The notes: generated from the letters alone by a model not told the origin. A stretch of 64,000 nt of DNA from RGIG8709 sp045537065 (GCA_045537065.1 JAZSOT010000053.1:25038-89037); one strand, 5' to 3'; shown: positions 15,582 through 23,801, numbered from the stretch's first letter. Translations and numbers: made by a program.

Positions 15582-15651
15582 CCATAAATATTTACAAAAA
15601 TACTTTTTTGTGATAAAATATTCTAAACTACAAACTGTGAGGTATTTTTAT

Positions 15652-16227
15652 ATGAAATTTGTGCTTGCCAGCCAGAACAAACACAAGGCTGAAGAAATAA
15701 AAAAAATTCTCGGCGAGGGCTTTGAAATAATAACTCAAAGTGAGGCAGGATTTGAAGGTGAGGTTGTTGAAGACGGCTCAACCTTCCGTGAAAATGCAAT
15801 AAAAAAAGCCGAAACCGTTATGAAGGCAACAGGACTTCCCACCATTGCCGACGACAGCGGACTTTCAGTTGATGCCCTTGGCGGCGCTCCGGGAGTTTAC
15901 ACTGCACGTTATGCAGGAGAGGGCGCAACGGATGATGAAAACATCGGCAAGCTTTTATCTGCACTTTCTGATGTTCCCGAAGAGAAAAGGCAGGCACAGT
16001 TTGTCTGCTGTATTGCTTTTGCATCACCCGGTCAGGAAACCCTTACCTTTGAGGGAAGATGCGAGGGCAGAGTTTTATTTGAAAAAGCAGGGGAAAACGG
16101 ATTTGGATATGACCCTATATTCTACACTCCTGTCTTCGGAAAATCCCTTGCCGAGGTTTCGGCAGATGAAAAAAATTCTATCAGCCACCGTTCCCGTGCA
16201 CTTAGGTTATTTAAGGAAAGCTTTTAA
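15652..16227 (+). CDS. rdgB: XTP/dITP diphosphatase (non-canonical purine NTPase)
   Basis: This 191-aa house-cleaning enzyme hydrolyses dITP, XTP and ITP to monophosphates. MKFVLASQNKHKAEEIKKIL is the canonical N-terminus, ADDSGLSVDALGGAPGVYTAR the core motif, and GFGYDPIF and ISHRSRAL the C-terminal ones. The ATG at 15652 was chosen because the conserved start falls there, with TGAGG upstream. The stop is two bases before the next ATG, indicating translational coupling. Confidence 0.95.
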   Translation: MKFVLASQNKHKAEEIKKILGEGFEIITQSEAGFEGEVVEDGSTFRENAIKKAETVMKATGLPTIADDSGLSVDALGGAPGVYTARYAGEGATDDENIGKLLSALSDVPEEKRQAQFVCCIAFASPGQETLTFEGRCEGRVLFEKAGENGFGYDPIFYTPVFGKSLAEVSADEKNSISHRSRALRLFKESF

Positions 16228-16229
16228 TT

Positions 16230-16940
16230 ATGAGAAAAATTTTAAGCTCTATGAGAAGAGCAATTCAGGATTATAATATGATTTCCCCCGGCGACAAAAT
16301 TGCAGTGGGCGTTTCAGGAGGAAAAGACAGTCTGTGTCTCCTTGCAGCTCTTTGTGCCCTTAAAAAATTTTCAGATGTACCTTTTGAGGTTATGGGAATT
16401 ACTGTTGACATGGGATTTGAGGGGGCTGACTATTCGGAAATCGAGAAATTCTGCAAGGAGCTTGGAGTAGAATACGTTCGCAAGAAGACAAACATTGCAG
16501 AGGTTATCTTTGATGTTAGAAAGGAAAACCGCCCTTGCTCTCTTTGTTCCAAAATGCGTCGCGGTGCACTTAATGATTTAGCAGTGGAACACGGGTGCAA
16601 TAAGGTTGCACTTGGACACCACAACGAAGATGTTATTGAAACATTTTTTCTCTCCCTTTTCTTTGAGGGAAGAATTTCCTGTTTCTCACCCGTAACCTAT
16701 CTTTCAAGGAAAGATGTTTATGTTATCAGACCTTTTATTTACACTCAAGAGGGGGATATAAAGGGATATGCACAGAGGACAAAGCTTCCCGTTGCAAAAA
16801 ATCCATGCCCAATGGACGGGGTCTCTATGCGTCAGGAAATGAAAGAATTTATTAATGAAAAAAATGCAAAAGACCATCACTTTAAAACCCGTATGATGCA
16901 CGCCATTCAAACGGGGATTAAGGAATGGATAATAGACTAA
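16230..16940 (+). CDS. TtcA-like PP-loop tRNA thiolation protein
   Basis: A 236-aa protein with the PP-loop SGGKDS (residues 29-34), a CxxC pair in RPCSLCSKMRRG and ALGHHNEDVIETFF, all characteristic of the TtcA/TtuA family that activates a tRNA base as an adenylate and thiolates it using an Fe-S cluster. Whether the target is cytidine 32 or another position is not certain in this lineage. It follows rdgB directly and is followed by galU after 22 bases. Confidence 0.88.
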   Translation: MRKILSSMRRAIQDYNMISPGDKIAVGVSGGKDSLCLLAALCALKKFSDVPFEVMGITVDMGFEGADYSEIEKFCKELGVEYVRKKTNIAEVIFDVRKENRPCSLCSKMRRGALNDLAVEHGCNKVALGHHNEDVIETFFLSLFFEGRISCFSPVTYLSRKDVYVIRPFIYTQEGDIKGYAQRTKLPVAKNPCPMDGVSMRQEMKEFINEKNAKDHHFKTRMMHAIQTGIKEWIID

Positions 16941-16962
16941 TTCCGAAAAGACGGTAAAAATT

Positions 16963-17829
16963 ATGAAAACAATCAGAAAAGCCATTATACCGGCTGCAGG
17001 TCTTGGAACAAGATTTCTTCCTGCAACAAAAGCTCAGCCAAAGGAGATGCTTCCCATTGTGGATATTCCCACAATTCAGTATATCGTGGAAGAGGCTATT
17101 GCATCAGGCATTGAGGACATTTTGATTATAACAGGCAGAAACAAAAAATCTATAGAAGACCATTTTGACAAGTCCTACGAACTTGAAACGGAGCTTCAAA
17201 AATCAGGAAAGACCGAATTTTTAGAGCTTTGCCAAAATATTTCCTCTATGGCAAATATTCACTACATTCGCCAGAAAGAGGCAAAAGGTCTCGGGCACGC
17301 AGTTCTTTGTGCGAAAAGCTTTGTGGGGAATGAACCATTTGCTGTTCTTTTAGGGGACGACATTGTTTATTCAGAAAAACCTTGTCTTAAACAGATGGTG
17401 GAGGTTTTTGAAGAGAATCAGGCTTCCGTTCTCGGTGTGCAGACTGTTCCTCACGATCAGGTTTCAAAATACGGAATTGTTGACGGAGTAAAGCTTTCGG
17501 ACAGACTTTACACTGTTTCAGGGCTTGTGGAAAAACCGCCCATCGACAAGGCACCAACCGATGTTGCAATTCTCGGAAGATATATTATCGAGCCTGAAAT
17601 TTTTGATTATCTTGAAAAAACAAAGCCCGGTGCAGGTGGAGAAATTCAGCTTACAGATGCACTTATGAGCCTTGCAAAGGACAAAAAAATGCTGGCTTAT
17701 GACTTTATGGGCAGAAGATATGATGTTGGAGACAAGCTTGGTTTCCTTACCGCAACCGTTGAATACGCCCTGAGAAGAGACGACCTTAAAGATAAATTTA
17801 TGGCTTATCTTAAAGAAATTATTAAATAA
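16963..17829 (+). CDS. galU: UTP-glucose-1-phosphate uridylyltransferase
   Basis: This 288-aa enzyme makes UDP-glucose from UTP and glucose-1-phosphate. The nucleotide-binding motif AAGLGTRFLPATKAQPKEML is at residues 12-31; VLLGDDIVY and VEKPP follow, with GEIQLTDAL near the end. UDP-glucose feeds cell-wall polysaccharide and glycolipid synthesis. The gene directly precedes an export permease (15-base spacer), tying it to a surface polysaccharide route. Confidence 0.97.
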   Translation: MKTIRKAIIPAAGLGTRFLPATKAQPKEMLPIVDIPTIQYIVEEAIASGIEDILIITGRNKKSIEDHFDKSYELETELQKSGKTEFLELCQNISSMANIHYIRQKEAKGLGHAVLCAKSFVGNEPFAVLLGDDIVYSEKPCLKQMVEVFEENQASVLGVQTVPHDQVSKYGIVDGVKLSDRLYTVSGLVEKPPIDKAPTDVAILGRYIIEPEIFDYLEKTKPGAGGEIQLTDALMSLAKDKKMLAYDFMGRRYDVGDKLGFLTATVEYALRRDDLKDKFMAYLKEIIK

Positions 17830-17843
17830 CAGAGGTTATTATT

Positions 17844-18596
17844 ATGCTTTTTACTCTTGCGAAAAATGATTTTAAATCTAAATATGCAGGCTCCGCACTT
17901 GGTGCCATGTGGGCTTTTATAAGCCCTGTTATTACCATATTTATATATTGGTTTGTTTTTCAGGTGGCATTTAAATCTGCCCCCGTGGGAGACGTTCCAT
18001 ATGTTTTATGGCTGGTTTCGGGAATTGTGCCCTGGTTCTTCATTTCAGAAGCATGGGGCGGGGCAACCTCTTCACTACTTGATTATTCCTACCTTGTGAA
18101 GAAAGTTGTTTTCCCTGTTGAAAAACTTCCTGTTATAAGAATTTTATCAGCATTTTTCGTACATTTGTTCTTTATTTTACTGACTTTTATTATAACCTTT
18201 TTCTATGGCTCGGGTTTTTCTATTATTTATGTGCAGGTTATATACTATGCTTTTGCGGCATTTATGCTGGTGCTTGCTCTTGGAACACTGACCGGCGTTC
18301 TTTGTGCCTTTACAAAGGATGTTTTGAACATAGTCGGCGTTTTTGTTCAATTTGGTTTCTGGCTTACCCCTATTTTCTGGGATATAAGCCAAATCCCAGA
18401 GCCTCTGACTTTTATATTCAAAATTAACCCTGTTTACTATGTCACAGAGGGTTATCGTGACACCTTTATATACGGCAGATGGTTTTTTGAAAAGCCTTAT
18501 CTCTCCCTTTATTTCTGGGGATTTACAATTTTAGTTCTTGTAATTGGAAACGAGCTTTTCAAAAAGCTCCGTCCCCATCTTGCAGATATGCTGTAA
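17844..18596 (+). CDS. Polysaccharide/teichoic acid export ABC permease (Wzm/TagG type)
   Basis: A 250-aa ABC-2 permease with six predicted membrane segments. LAKNDFKSKYAGSALGAMWAF and SPVITIFIYWFVFQ near the start and GFWLTPIFWDISQIP near the end are family marks. It should export a lipid-linked polysaccharide together with a Wzt/TagH ATPase. No ATPase gene is next to it; the only candidate here is at 39.5-40.7 kb on the other strand. Termination follows at 18604-18629. Confidence 0.92.
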   Translation: MLFTLAKNDFKSKYAGSALGAMWAFISPVITIFIYWFVFQVAFKSAPVGDVPYVLWLVSGIVPWFFISEAWGGATSSLLDYSYLVKKVVFPVEKLPVIRILSAFFVHLFFILLTFIITFFYGSGFSIIYVQVIYYAFAAFMLVLALGTLTGVLCAFTKDVLNIVGVFVQFGFWLTPIFWDISQIPEPLTFIFKINPVYYVTEGYRDTFIYGRWFFEKPYLSLYFWGFTILVLVIGNELFKKLRPHLADML

Positions 18597-18603
18597 ATAT
18601 TAA

Positions 18604-18631
18604 AGACCTGCCATCGGGCAGGTCTTTTTTT
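18604..18631 (+). terminator. Terminator of the rdgB-galU-permease operon
   Basis: A 9-bp stem AGACCTGCC/GGCAGGTCT with a 4-base loop and a following T-run, just after the permease stop. Confidence 0.9.
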
Positions 18632-18666
18632 GTATCTAAAAATCATAAAGATATTTATAATTTTTG

Positions 18667-18840
18667 TCGATATACAAACTTCGTTTGCTCGATATATTTA
18701 CTTTGTAAATTCGATATATTCTCGCTTCGCTCAAACTCGATATGATATAAATCTCGTTGCCGCGAGGCAACATATCGAGTGTGTCAGCACATATCGAGTC
18801 TAAAAGACATATCGAAAATCTCGACAGAGATTTATATCGA
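18667..18840. repeat. Symmetric hairpin array with eight TCGATAT/ATATCGA rungs
   Basis: Four copies of TCGATAT (18667, 18689, 18711, 18737) are followed by four of its complement ATATCGA (18772, 18791, 18809, 18834). The spaces hold small hairpins: CAAAC-TTC-GTTTG, TTTAC-TTT-GTAAA, an imperfect one, the apex GTTGCC-GCGA-GGCAAC, TGTG-TCAG-CACA, GTCT-AAA-AGAC and AAATCTC-GACA-GAGATTT. Nested rung pairing with opposed hairpins would give a ladder of four-way junctions. There is no coding frame and the layout is not a CRISPR. It lies between two terminators, downstream of tRNA-Pro. Confidence 0.8.
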
Positions 18841-18842
18841 TG

Positions 18843-18874
18843 AAAAAAAGACATCCAATTGGATATCTTTTTTT
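18843..18874 (-). terminator. tRNA-Pro terminator
   Basis: On the minus strand an imperfect stem (GATATCCAA/TTGGATGTC) with flanking A and T runs lies immediately after the CCA end of the tRNA. Confidence 0.8.
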
Positions 18875-18951
18875 TGGTCGAGGTGACAGGATTCGGACCT
18901 GCGGCCCCTTGGTCCCAAACCAAGTGCGCTACCAAACTGCGCCACACCTCG
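18875..18951 (-). tRNA. tRNA-Pro (anticodon TGG)
   Basis: This 77-base cloverleaf includes an encoded CCA. The acceptor stem is CGAGGTG/CACCTCG, the D stem GCGC/GCGC, and the anticodon arm CTTGG-TTTGGGA-CCAAG gives anticodon TGG, reading CCA and probably other Pro codons. The T stem is GCAGG/CCTGT. The T loop reads TCCGAAT, so position 55 is C instead of the nearly invariant T that becomes pseudouridine. All stems pair well, so it is probably expressed. A promoter lies at 18983-19011. Confidence 0.95.
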
Positions 18952-18982
18952 AAATATATTAAATTTTTCAAATGCACGGACT

Positions 18983-19011
18983 ATTATACACTCTTTTTTA
19001 GAAAAAGTCAA
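18983..19011 (-). promoter_or_regulatory. Promoter of tRNA-Pro
   Basis: TTGACT (19006-19011), 17 bases, TATAAT (18983-18988) on the minus strand, about 30 bases before the mature 5' end. Confidence 0.75.
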
Positions 19012-19182
19012 GAGCTTTTATTCTATTTTTTAAATATTTTTTTCTTTCTTTATCTCTTATATTTTTAATAAAATATACAAAATTTTAAAAATTTACAATT
19101 TTTTTACAAAAAGGGATATTCAAATTAAAAAAAATGTGATAAAATATATATTGTATTTAAAATTTGAAGGAGTGGGCGGCTA

Positions 19183-19866
19183 ATGAAAAAATTATACGAA
19201 GGCAAAACAAAGGATGTTTATGAATTAGATAACGGCAACGTTATGCTTAAATTTAAAGATGATTGCACCGGAAAAGACGGGGTTTTCGATCCGGGTGAAA
19301 ACGCTGTTGGTCTTACAATTGAAGGTATTGGAAAGGCTAACCTTGAAACTTCTGTTCGCTATTTTGAACTTCTTAAAAAAGCAGGCATCAAAACTCACTA
19401 CGTGAGCGCAAACATTGACGATGCTACTATGGGGGTTCTTCCAGCAACTGTTTTCGGACACGGTCTTGAAGTTATCTGCCGTCTTGTTGCAACAGGAAGC
19501 TTTATTCGCAGATATGGTGAATATATTGAAGACGGAACAGTTCTTCCGGGCGGTTATGTTGAATGTACTTTCAAGAACGACGAAAAGGGTGACCCTCTTG
19601 TTACAGGCGAAGGTCTTGCAGCTCTTGGAGTTATGACTCCTGAAATGTTTGAAAGTATGAAAGCTCAGACTCTTAAAATCACAAAAATCGTTGCTGATGA
19701 CCTCAAGGAAATCGGTCTTGACCTTTGGGATATTAAATTTGAGTTTGGTTACAACAATGGCGAGGTTATCTTAATCGACGAAATCGCATCAGGAAATATG
19801 AGAGTTTATAAAGACGGCAAAATTGTTGAACCTGTTGAGCTTACAAAGCTAATATTAAACAGATAA
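19183..19866 (+). CDS. purC: SAICAR synthase
   Basis: A 227-aa purine-pathway enzyme joining CAIR and aspartate with ATP. KLYEGKTKDVYELDNGNVMLKFKD-type beta hairpin opens the protein; EVICRLVATGSFIRRYG and DIKFEFGYNNGEVILIDEI are the active-site regions. GAAGGAG precedes the ATG. The gene stands alone here, with a terminator after it and no other pur gene within the window. No purine riboswitch is seen in the AT-rich 130 bases upstream. Confidence 0.97.
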   Translation: MKKLYEGKTKDVYELDNGNVMLKFKDDCTGKDGVFDPGENAVGLTIEGIGKANLETSVRYFELLKKAGIKTHYVSANIDDATMGVLPATVFGHGLEVICRLVATGSFIRRYGEYIEDGTVLPGGYVECTFKNDEKGDPLVTGEGLAALGVMTPEMFESMKAQTLKITKIVADDLKEIGLDLWDIKFEFGYNNGEVILIDEIASGNMRVYKDGKIVEPVELTKLILNR

Positions 19867-19878
19867 TATTTAAGTTTG

Positions 19879-19907
19879 AAAGGGAGAGTTTAAACTCTCC
19901 CTTTTTT
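19879..19907 (+). terminator. purC terminator (bidirectional)
   Basis: A fully palindromic AAAGGGAGAGTTT/AAACTCTCCCTTT stem with T-runs on both strands sits between the convergent purC and LysM/GH18 genes. Confidence 0.85.
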
Positions 19908-19912
19908 TGTTT

Positions 19913-21187
19913 TTAAACTATATTAAACATTGCATTAAGCAGTGACCAATTTGCCTGGAATGGTCTCATCAGATTCCAATATCCTGCTCCCCGCAGTCCG
20001 TATTTCGTTATAAGATTATATTTTGCCTCCATACTTCTGACATCTTCAAACCACACCTCATGTTCTTTCCCATCCTCTGCTCTGTAATTAAAATGGGGAG
20101 TTTTTGATGTCTCGTCAAACAAAATTTCTCTGCCATAACGTCTTGCAAGGTCCAAAGCCTCTGGGTTTGATATTGACCTTGCCCTTGACTCTCCTCTTAC
20201 AAATGGAAGTGTCCAGTCATATCCATAATTGGGAATCCCTAAGAAAATCTTCTCGGGAGGAATACTCTCAAGAGCATATTTCACAACATTTTCAACAGGG
20301 CCAATGGGTGCAACCGCCATTGGAGGCCCATATGTATATCCCCATTCATAGGTCATAAGAAGCACGGCATCCGATGCACTTCCAAGGAGTCTGTAGTTAT
20401 GTCCCTCATATAAAGTTCCTTTTTGGTTATCCGAGGTTTTAGGGGCAAGAGCAGAAAAAACAACCTTTCCCAAGGGTGAAAGCTCATTTCTTAATTTTTC
20501 AACAAACTCTGCATACAAAGAGCTATCCTGAGGAAAAACAAATTCAAAATCTATATCAAGACCAGAATAGTTCTTTTGAATAATTGTGCTTTTTATAGCA
20601 TCTATAAGCTTTCCTTGAATTTCGGGAGAATTTAAAATAGTTGATGCAAGCTCATTTGAAAAATTTCCCTCTTTTGTTAGGGTTGAGAGATGCATAAGGG
20701 GCCTTACAGAATATTCATCTGCAGCATCTAAAAGAGCTTTATCATCTAGAGGCACAAGTCCTCCCTCCTCTGTTATTCCGTAGGTGAAAGGAGAAAGGTA
20801 TGTCATATAGGGGAGAGAAGAATTTAAAATTTCCTTTGTTACATAGGGATATGCATATCCGTTGGTTTCAACTGTTCCCTTTTTTTCAGTATTAAAAGAT
20901 ATAATTATTCTGTCTCCCTCGTCTATAAATGGAAAACCCACATACTGAGGATTATTTCTGAGAAGCTGTCTGTAGGACATTCCAAAGTTTCTTGCAATGG
21001 AATAAAGAGTATCCCCACGCCTCACAGTATATACTGTTTTAGGAAACAAGATAAGAAGATTCTGCCCCGGGATAAGGCTTTCTCCCTCTGCAAGTCCGTT
21101 TATTTCAAGAAGAAGGCGAAGTTCAATTCCATATGCACTTGCAATAGAAAATGCCGACTCTCCTCTTTTCACTGTGTGTATAACCAA
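19913..21187 (-). CDS. LysM-LysM-GH18 spore-type peptidoglycan hydrolase (SleL/YaaH-like)
   Basis: A 424-aa protein with two N-terminal LysM domains (VIHTVKRGESAFSIASAYG and YTVRRGDTLYSIARNFG), then a glycoside hydrolase 18 domain. The catalytic acid is in GLDIDFEFVFPQD, and a typical C-terminal motif is GLRGAGYWNLMRP. The nearest known group is SleL/YaaH, the N-acetylglucosaminidase that digests spore cortex during germination. Start TTG 21187 was chosen since GGGGGAG lies before it and the first LysM then begins at once, as in relatives; an upstream TTG is possible. There is no signal peptide, as in spore-coat relatives. Confidence 0.85.
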   Translation of the reverse strand: MVIHTVKRGESAFSIASAYGIELRLLLEINGLAEGESLIPGQNLLILFPKTVYTVRRGDTLYSIARNFGMSYRQLLRNNPQYVGFPFIDEGDRIIISFNTEKKGTVETNGYAYPYVTKEILNSSLPYMTYLSPFTYGITEEGGLVPLDDKALLDAADEYSVRPLMHLSTLTKEGNFSNELASTILNSPEIQGKLIDAIKSTIIQKNYSGLDIDFEFVFPQDSSLYAEFVEKLRNELSPLGKVVFSALAPKTSDNQKGTLYEGHNYRLLGSASDAVLLMTYEWGYTYGPPMAVAPIGPVENVVKYALESIPPEKIFLGIPNYGYDWTLPFVRGESRARSISNPEALDLARRYGREILFDETSKTPHFNYRAEDGKEHEVWFEDVRSMEAKYNLITKYGLRGAGYWNLMRPFQANWSLLNAMFNIV

Positions 21188-21255
21188 GTTTACTCCCCCT
21201 TTTTTCATTTTATTATATATATGCAAAACTTTCCTTTTATATGTTCTTTGTTTCG

Positions 21256-21284
21256 TTGACTTTTTTTCAATAAAAGGATATAAT
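21256..21284 (+). promoter_or_regulatory. Promoter of the DUF2156 gene
   Basis: TTGACT (21256-21261), 17 bases, TATAAT (21279-21284), ending only 10 bases before the candidate start codon, so the message has almost no leader. Confidence 0.6.
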
Positions 21285-21294
21285 ATATATTGAG

Positions 21295-22194
21295 GTGTTT
21301 TTTATTTTAATTCAGGATATTACCATTGATAAAAAAGAATATATAAATAATTTTTTAAAAAATGCAAACTCTGAAAATTCGGAGCTTACCTTCACAAACC
21401 TTTTTATGTGGAGGAAAAGCTACAATGTGAAATTTTCGGTTGTTTCAGGTTGCCTTGTTATTATTTCAAAGCACAAGGAAAACCCTAGCATTATATATTT
21501 TCCCATTGGCGATGGGGACAAAATAGCTTGTATTAATGAAGTTATACAAGAATTTCAAAAAGCAGGAGAAAACTTTTTAATAAGGATAAGCAGTGAAAAA
21601 GACCTTGAAATGCTTGTAAATAACTTTTCTCAGAAATTTGAAATTACTGAGGATACAAATTCCTTTGATTATGTTTACAGAGTTCAGGACCTGTCGGAGC
21701 TTAAGGGAAAGAAATACCATGCAAAGAGAAATTTTACAAACCGTTTTGAGAATAAATACAGTTACACTTTTGAAAAAATGACACCCGACCAAAAGGACGA
21801 ATGTCTTTCACTTTACAAAAAGTGGCTTCGGGAAAAAGAGGACGACATCCCCGGGCTTGATGAAAGCTTTGAGGCAGTTTCAGAGCTTCTTGATAACTGG
21901 GAAAGCCTTGATATTACAGGTTCTTGCCTGCTGGTTGACGGAAAAATGGTTGCTTTCTCGTTTGGAGAGCCAATGATTGCTGCCAAAAGCACAGTTGTTA
22001 TTCATTTTGAACACGCAGATACCTCCTTTGAGGGTGCATTTCCTATGATGAACAGACAGTTTCTCTTAAACTGCTGGCAGGATTTTGAATTTGTCAACAG
22101 AGAAGAGGATATGGGACTTCCGGGACTAAAGAAAGCAAAGGAATCCTATTATCCCTGCCATATGGCAAAGAAATATCTTGCAAAGCTTAAATAG
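21295..22194 (+). CDS. DUF2156 (GNAT-like lysyltransferase C-terminal domain) protein
   Basis: A roughly 299-aa protein of the DUF2156 family, related to the aminoacyl-transferase half of phosphatidylglycerol lysyltransferases but without the membrane flippase part. ELTFTNLFMWRKSYNV, YHAKRNFTNRFENKY and the C-terminal EDMGLPGLKKAKESYYP are conserved landmarks. The precise acceptor is unknown. The start is uncertain: GTG 21295 overlaps the only ribosome-site-like sequence (GAGGTG), and the conserved region begins near LIQDITI, so a rare start codon a few codons later is possible. Confidence 0.85.
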   Translation: MFFILIQDITIDKKEYINNFLKNANSENSELTFTNLFMWRKSYNVKFSVVSGCLVIISKHKENPSIIYFPIGDGDKIACINEVIQEFQKAGENFLIRISSEKDLEMLVNNFSQKFEITEDTNSFDYVYRVQDLSELKGKKYHAKRNFTNRFENKYSYTFEKMTPDQKDECLSLYKKWLREKEDDIPGLDESFEAVSELLDNWESLDITGSCLLVDGKMVAFSFGEPMIAAKSTVVIHFEHADTSFEGAFPMMNRQFLLNCWQDFEFVNREEDMGLPGLKKAKESYYPCHMAKKYLAKLK

Positions 22195-22247
22195 TTGTCA
22201 TATTTGTCCATCTTTCCAGTATAAATATACTGAAAGGATGATTTTAC

Positions 22248-22514
22248 GTGATTTTTGATACTATGTCTATTATAGCCTCCCTTTTCGGGATTATTATACT
22301 TTATGTTCTGTGCCTTGTGTTTATAAAACCTATAAAGCTTATGTTCAGGCTTCTTATAAATATACTTTTCGGCGGAATTATGCTTTTTGCTTATAACTTT
22401 TTTGGGGGGCTTTTCGGGATTTCCATAGGGATAAACCTCCTGACCTCCTCTATTGCGGGAATTATGGGAATCCCCGGCATTGCTTTAATATTTCTCACTT
22501 TAGTTTTTATATAA
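22248..22514 (+). CDS. bofA: BofA family pro-sigma-K processing inhibitor
   Basis: An 88-aa membrane protein with two or three hydrophobic segments and the family motif in the second half (ISIGINLLTSSIAGIMGIPG). In Bacillus, BofA holds the SpoIVFB protease inactive in the forespore outer membrane until the SigG signal arrives, so that pro-SigK is cut at the right time. GTG 22248 is the start, with AAAGGATG upstream. The sigK gene in this window retains its pro-sequence, which agrees with this control being present. Confidence 0.85.
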   Translation: MIFDTMSIIASLFGIIILYVLCLVFIKPIKLMFRLLINILFGGIMLFAYNFFGGLFGISIGINLLTSSIAGIMGIPGIALIFLTLVFI

Positions 22515-22540
22515 AATTTTCTACATAAGAGGTGAATAAT

Positions 22541-23437
22541 ATGTCACTCAAGCTGGATGATAAACTGGTTATCGGGGTTTCTTCAAGAGCCCTTTTTGAC
22601 CTTGAAGCAGAGAACCAAATCTTTGAAAATGACGGGCTTGACGCCTACATAAAATATCAGATTGAACACGAAGACTCTATTTTAAAGCCGGGAACTGCGT
22701 TCCCTCTTGTTAAGGCTTTGCAACAGCTTAATGCGGACGATAAATATTTGACAGAAATTATTATTATGTCCAAAAACAGTGCGGACACCAGTCTTAGGAT
22801 TTTCAACTCCATTGAGCATTACGGACTTAACATAAGCCGTGCATCCTTGGTTAGCGGGGCATCCATTTCACCTTACCTTGAGTCCTTTAAGACAGACCTT
22901 TTTCTTTCCGCAAACGAATCGGATGTTCAGGAGGCAATAAATAGCGGAATTGCATCAGGGCTTATATGCCATTATTCAGGTCTTCCTATAAACCCTGACG
23001 AAGATATAAGACAAATTCGCATTGCCTTTGACGGAGATGCAGTTATATTCTCCGACGAGGCAGAGAGAATATATCAGGAAAAGGGTCTTAAAGCATTTGA
23101 AATACACGAACACGAAAATGCTCAAAACCCACTACCTGAGGGACCTTTTGCTAAGCTTTTAAAAACAATTTCAGTTCTGCAACAAAAGTTCCCAGAGGGA
23201 GAGGCTCCTATCAGGACAGCACTTGTTACTGCCAGAAACGCTCCCGCACACGAGAGAGTTATAAGAACCCTAAGAGCCTGGAACGTGAGAATTGACGAAG
23301 CATTTTTCCTTGGCGGCATAAAGAAAAGCGATGTTTTAAAATCCTTTGGTGCTCATATTTTCTTTGACGACCAGTCTGTTCACACAGACCCCGCATCAAA
23401 AATGGTGCCATCGGCAAGAGTGCCTTACAAATGTTAA
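22541..23437 (+). CDS. Cytosolic 5'-nucleotidase (NT5C1-like)
   Basis: A 298-aa member of the 5'-nucleotidase family known from animal cN-I. IGVSSRALFDLE carries the first aspartate-box-like segment, RIAFDGDAVIFSDEAE the HAD-type DxDxV motif, and GAHIFFDDQ the final acidic pair. The predicted reaction is dephosphorylation of nucleoside monophosphates in the cytoplasm. ATG 22541 lies 6 bases after AGAGGTGA. It follows bofA by 26 bases and may share its transcript. Confidence 0.9.
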   Translation: MSLKLDDKLVIGVSSRALFDLEAENQIFENDGLDAYIKYQIEHEDSILKPGTAFPLVKALQQLNADDKYLTEIIIMSKNSADTSLRIFNSIEHYGLNISRASLVSGASISPYLESFKTDLFLSANESDVQEAINSGIASGLICHYSGLPINPDEDIRQIRIAFDGDAVIFSDEAERIYQEKGLKAFEIHEHENAQNPLPEGPFAKLLKTISVLQQKFPEGEAPIRTALVTARNAPAHERVIRTLRAWNVRIDEAFFLGGIKKSDVLKSFGAHIFFDDQSVHTDPASKMVPSARVPYKC

Positions 23438-23445
23438 AAAGAGCT

Positions 23446-23468
23446 GTTTTAAAAACAGCTCTTTTTTA
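23446..23468 (+). terminator. Terminator after the 5'-nucleotidase gene
   Basis: AAGAGCTGTTT/AAACAGCTCTT stem with a following TTTT run; also usable by the convergent XRE gene. Confidence 0.8.
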
Positions 23469-23482
23469 ACATTATTGTTTTC

Positions 23483-23725
23483 TTATCTTATTTCCTGCTC
23501 AAGATTTTTAAATTCTTCCGTATTGAAAAATTCATCTACTGATATTCCCAGACCATCACAAAGCATCTTTATTGTCACTATACCGGGATTCTGACTTTTT
23601 CCATATAAAATATTTTTTATTGTGGACGGAGCTACTCCTGATTCAGTTGCAAGTCTGTTAATTGTCATTTTCTTTTCTTCGCACAAATATAAAATTCTGT
23701 TTTTTACCGCCTTATAAGTACCCAT
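23483..23725 (-). CDS. XRE-family transcriptional regulator
   Basis: This 80-aa helix-turn-helix protein contains KNRILYLCEEKKMTINRLA, then SGVAPSTIKNILYGKSQNPG and LCDGLGISVDEFF. It is divergent from a small membrane-protein gene. The shared 110-base spacer carries the palindrome TAGACT-N6-AGTCTA over its own -10 box, so it probably represses itself and controls the neighbour. This kind of 80-aa XRE protein is widespread in Firmicutes; its signal is not known. Confidence 0.85.
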   Translation of the reverse strand: MGTYKAVKNRILYLCEEKKMTINRLATESGVAPSTIKNILYGKSQNPGIVTIKMLCDGLGISVDEFFNTEEFKNLEQEIR

Positions 23726-23748
23726 TTTTCTACCTCATATAAACTTTA

Positions 23749-23766
23749 TAGACTAATTATAGTCTA
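23749..23766. promoter_or_regulatory. Operator-like palindrome overlapping the XRE -10 box
   Basis: TAGACT, six bases, AGTCTA. The minus-strand TATAAT (23756-23761) lies inside it. A half-match, AGACTATAG, occurs again at 23815-23823 next to the ribosome site of the divergent gene. Confidence 0.55.
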
Positions 23767-23772
23767 TTAGTA

Positions 23773-23801
23773 TTAACAAGGTAGGCTATATATGATACAA
23801 T
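23773..23801 (+). promoter_or_regulatory. Promoter of the small membrane-protein gene
   Basis: TTAACA (23773-23778), 17 bases, TACAAT (23796-23801) on the plus strand, between the palindrome and its half-site. Confidence 0.55.

Noticed and set aside
18667..18840. CRISPR array
   Set aside because: The repeated unit is only 7 bp, changes orientation half-way, and the spacers are palindromic; there are no cas genes.
19050..19182. Purine riboswitch before purC
   Set aside because: The region is plain AT-rich sequence without the conserved three-way junction bases.
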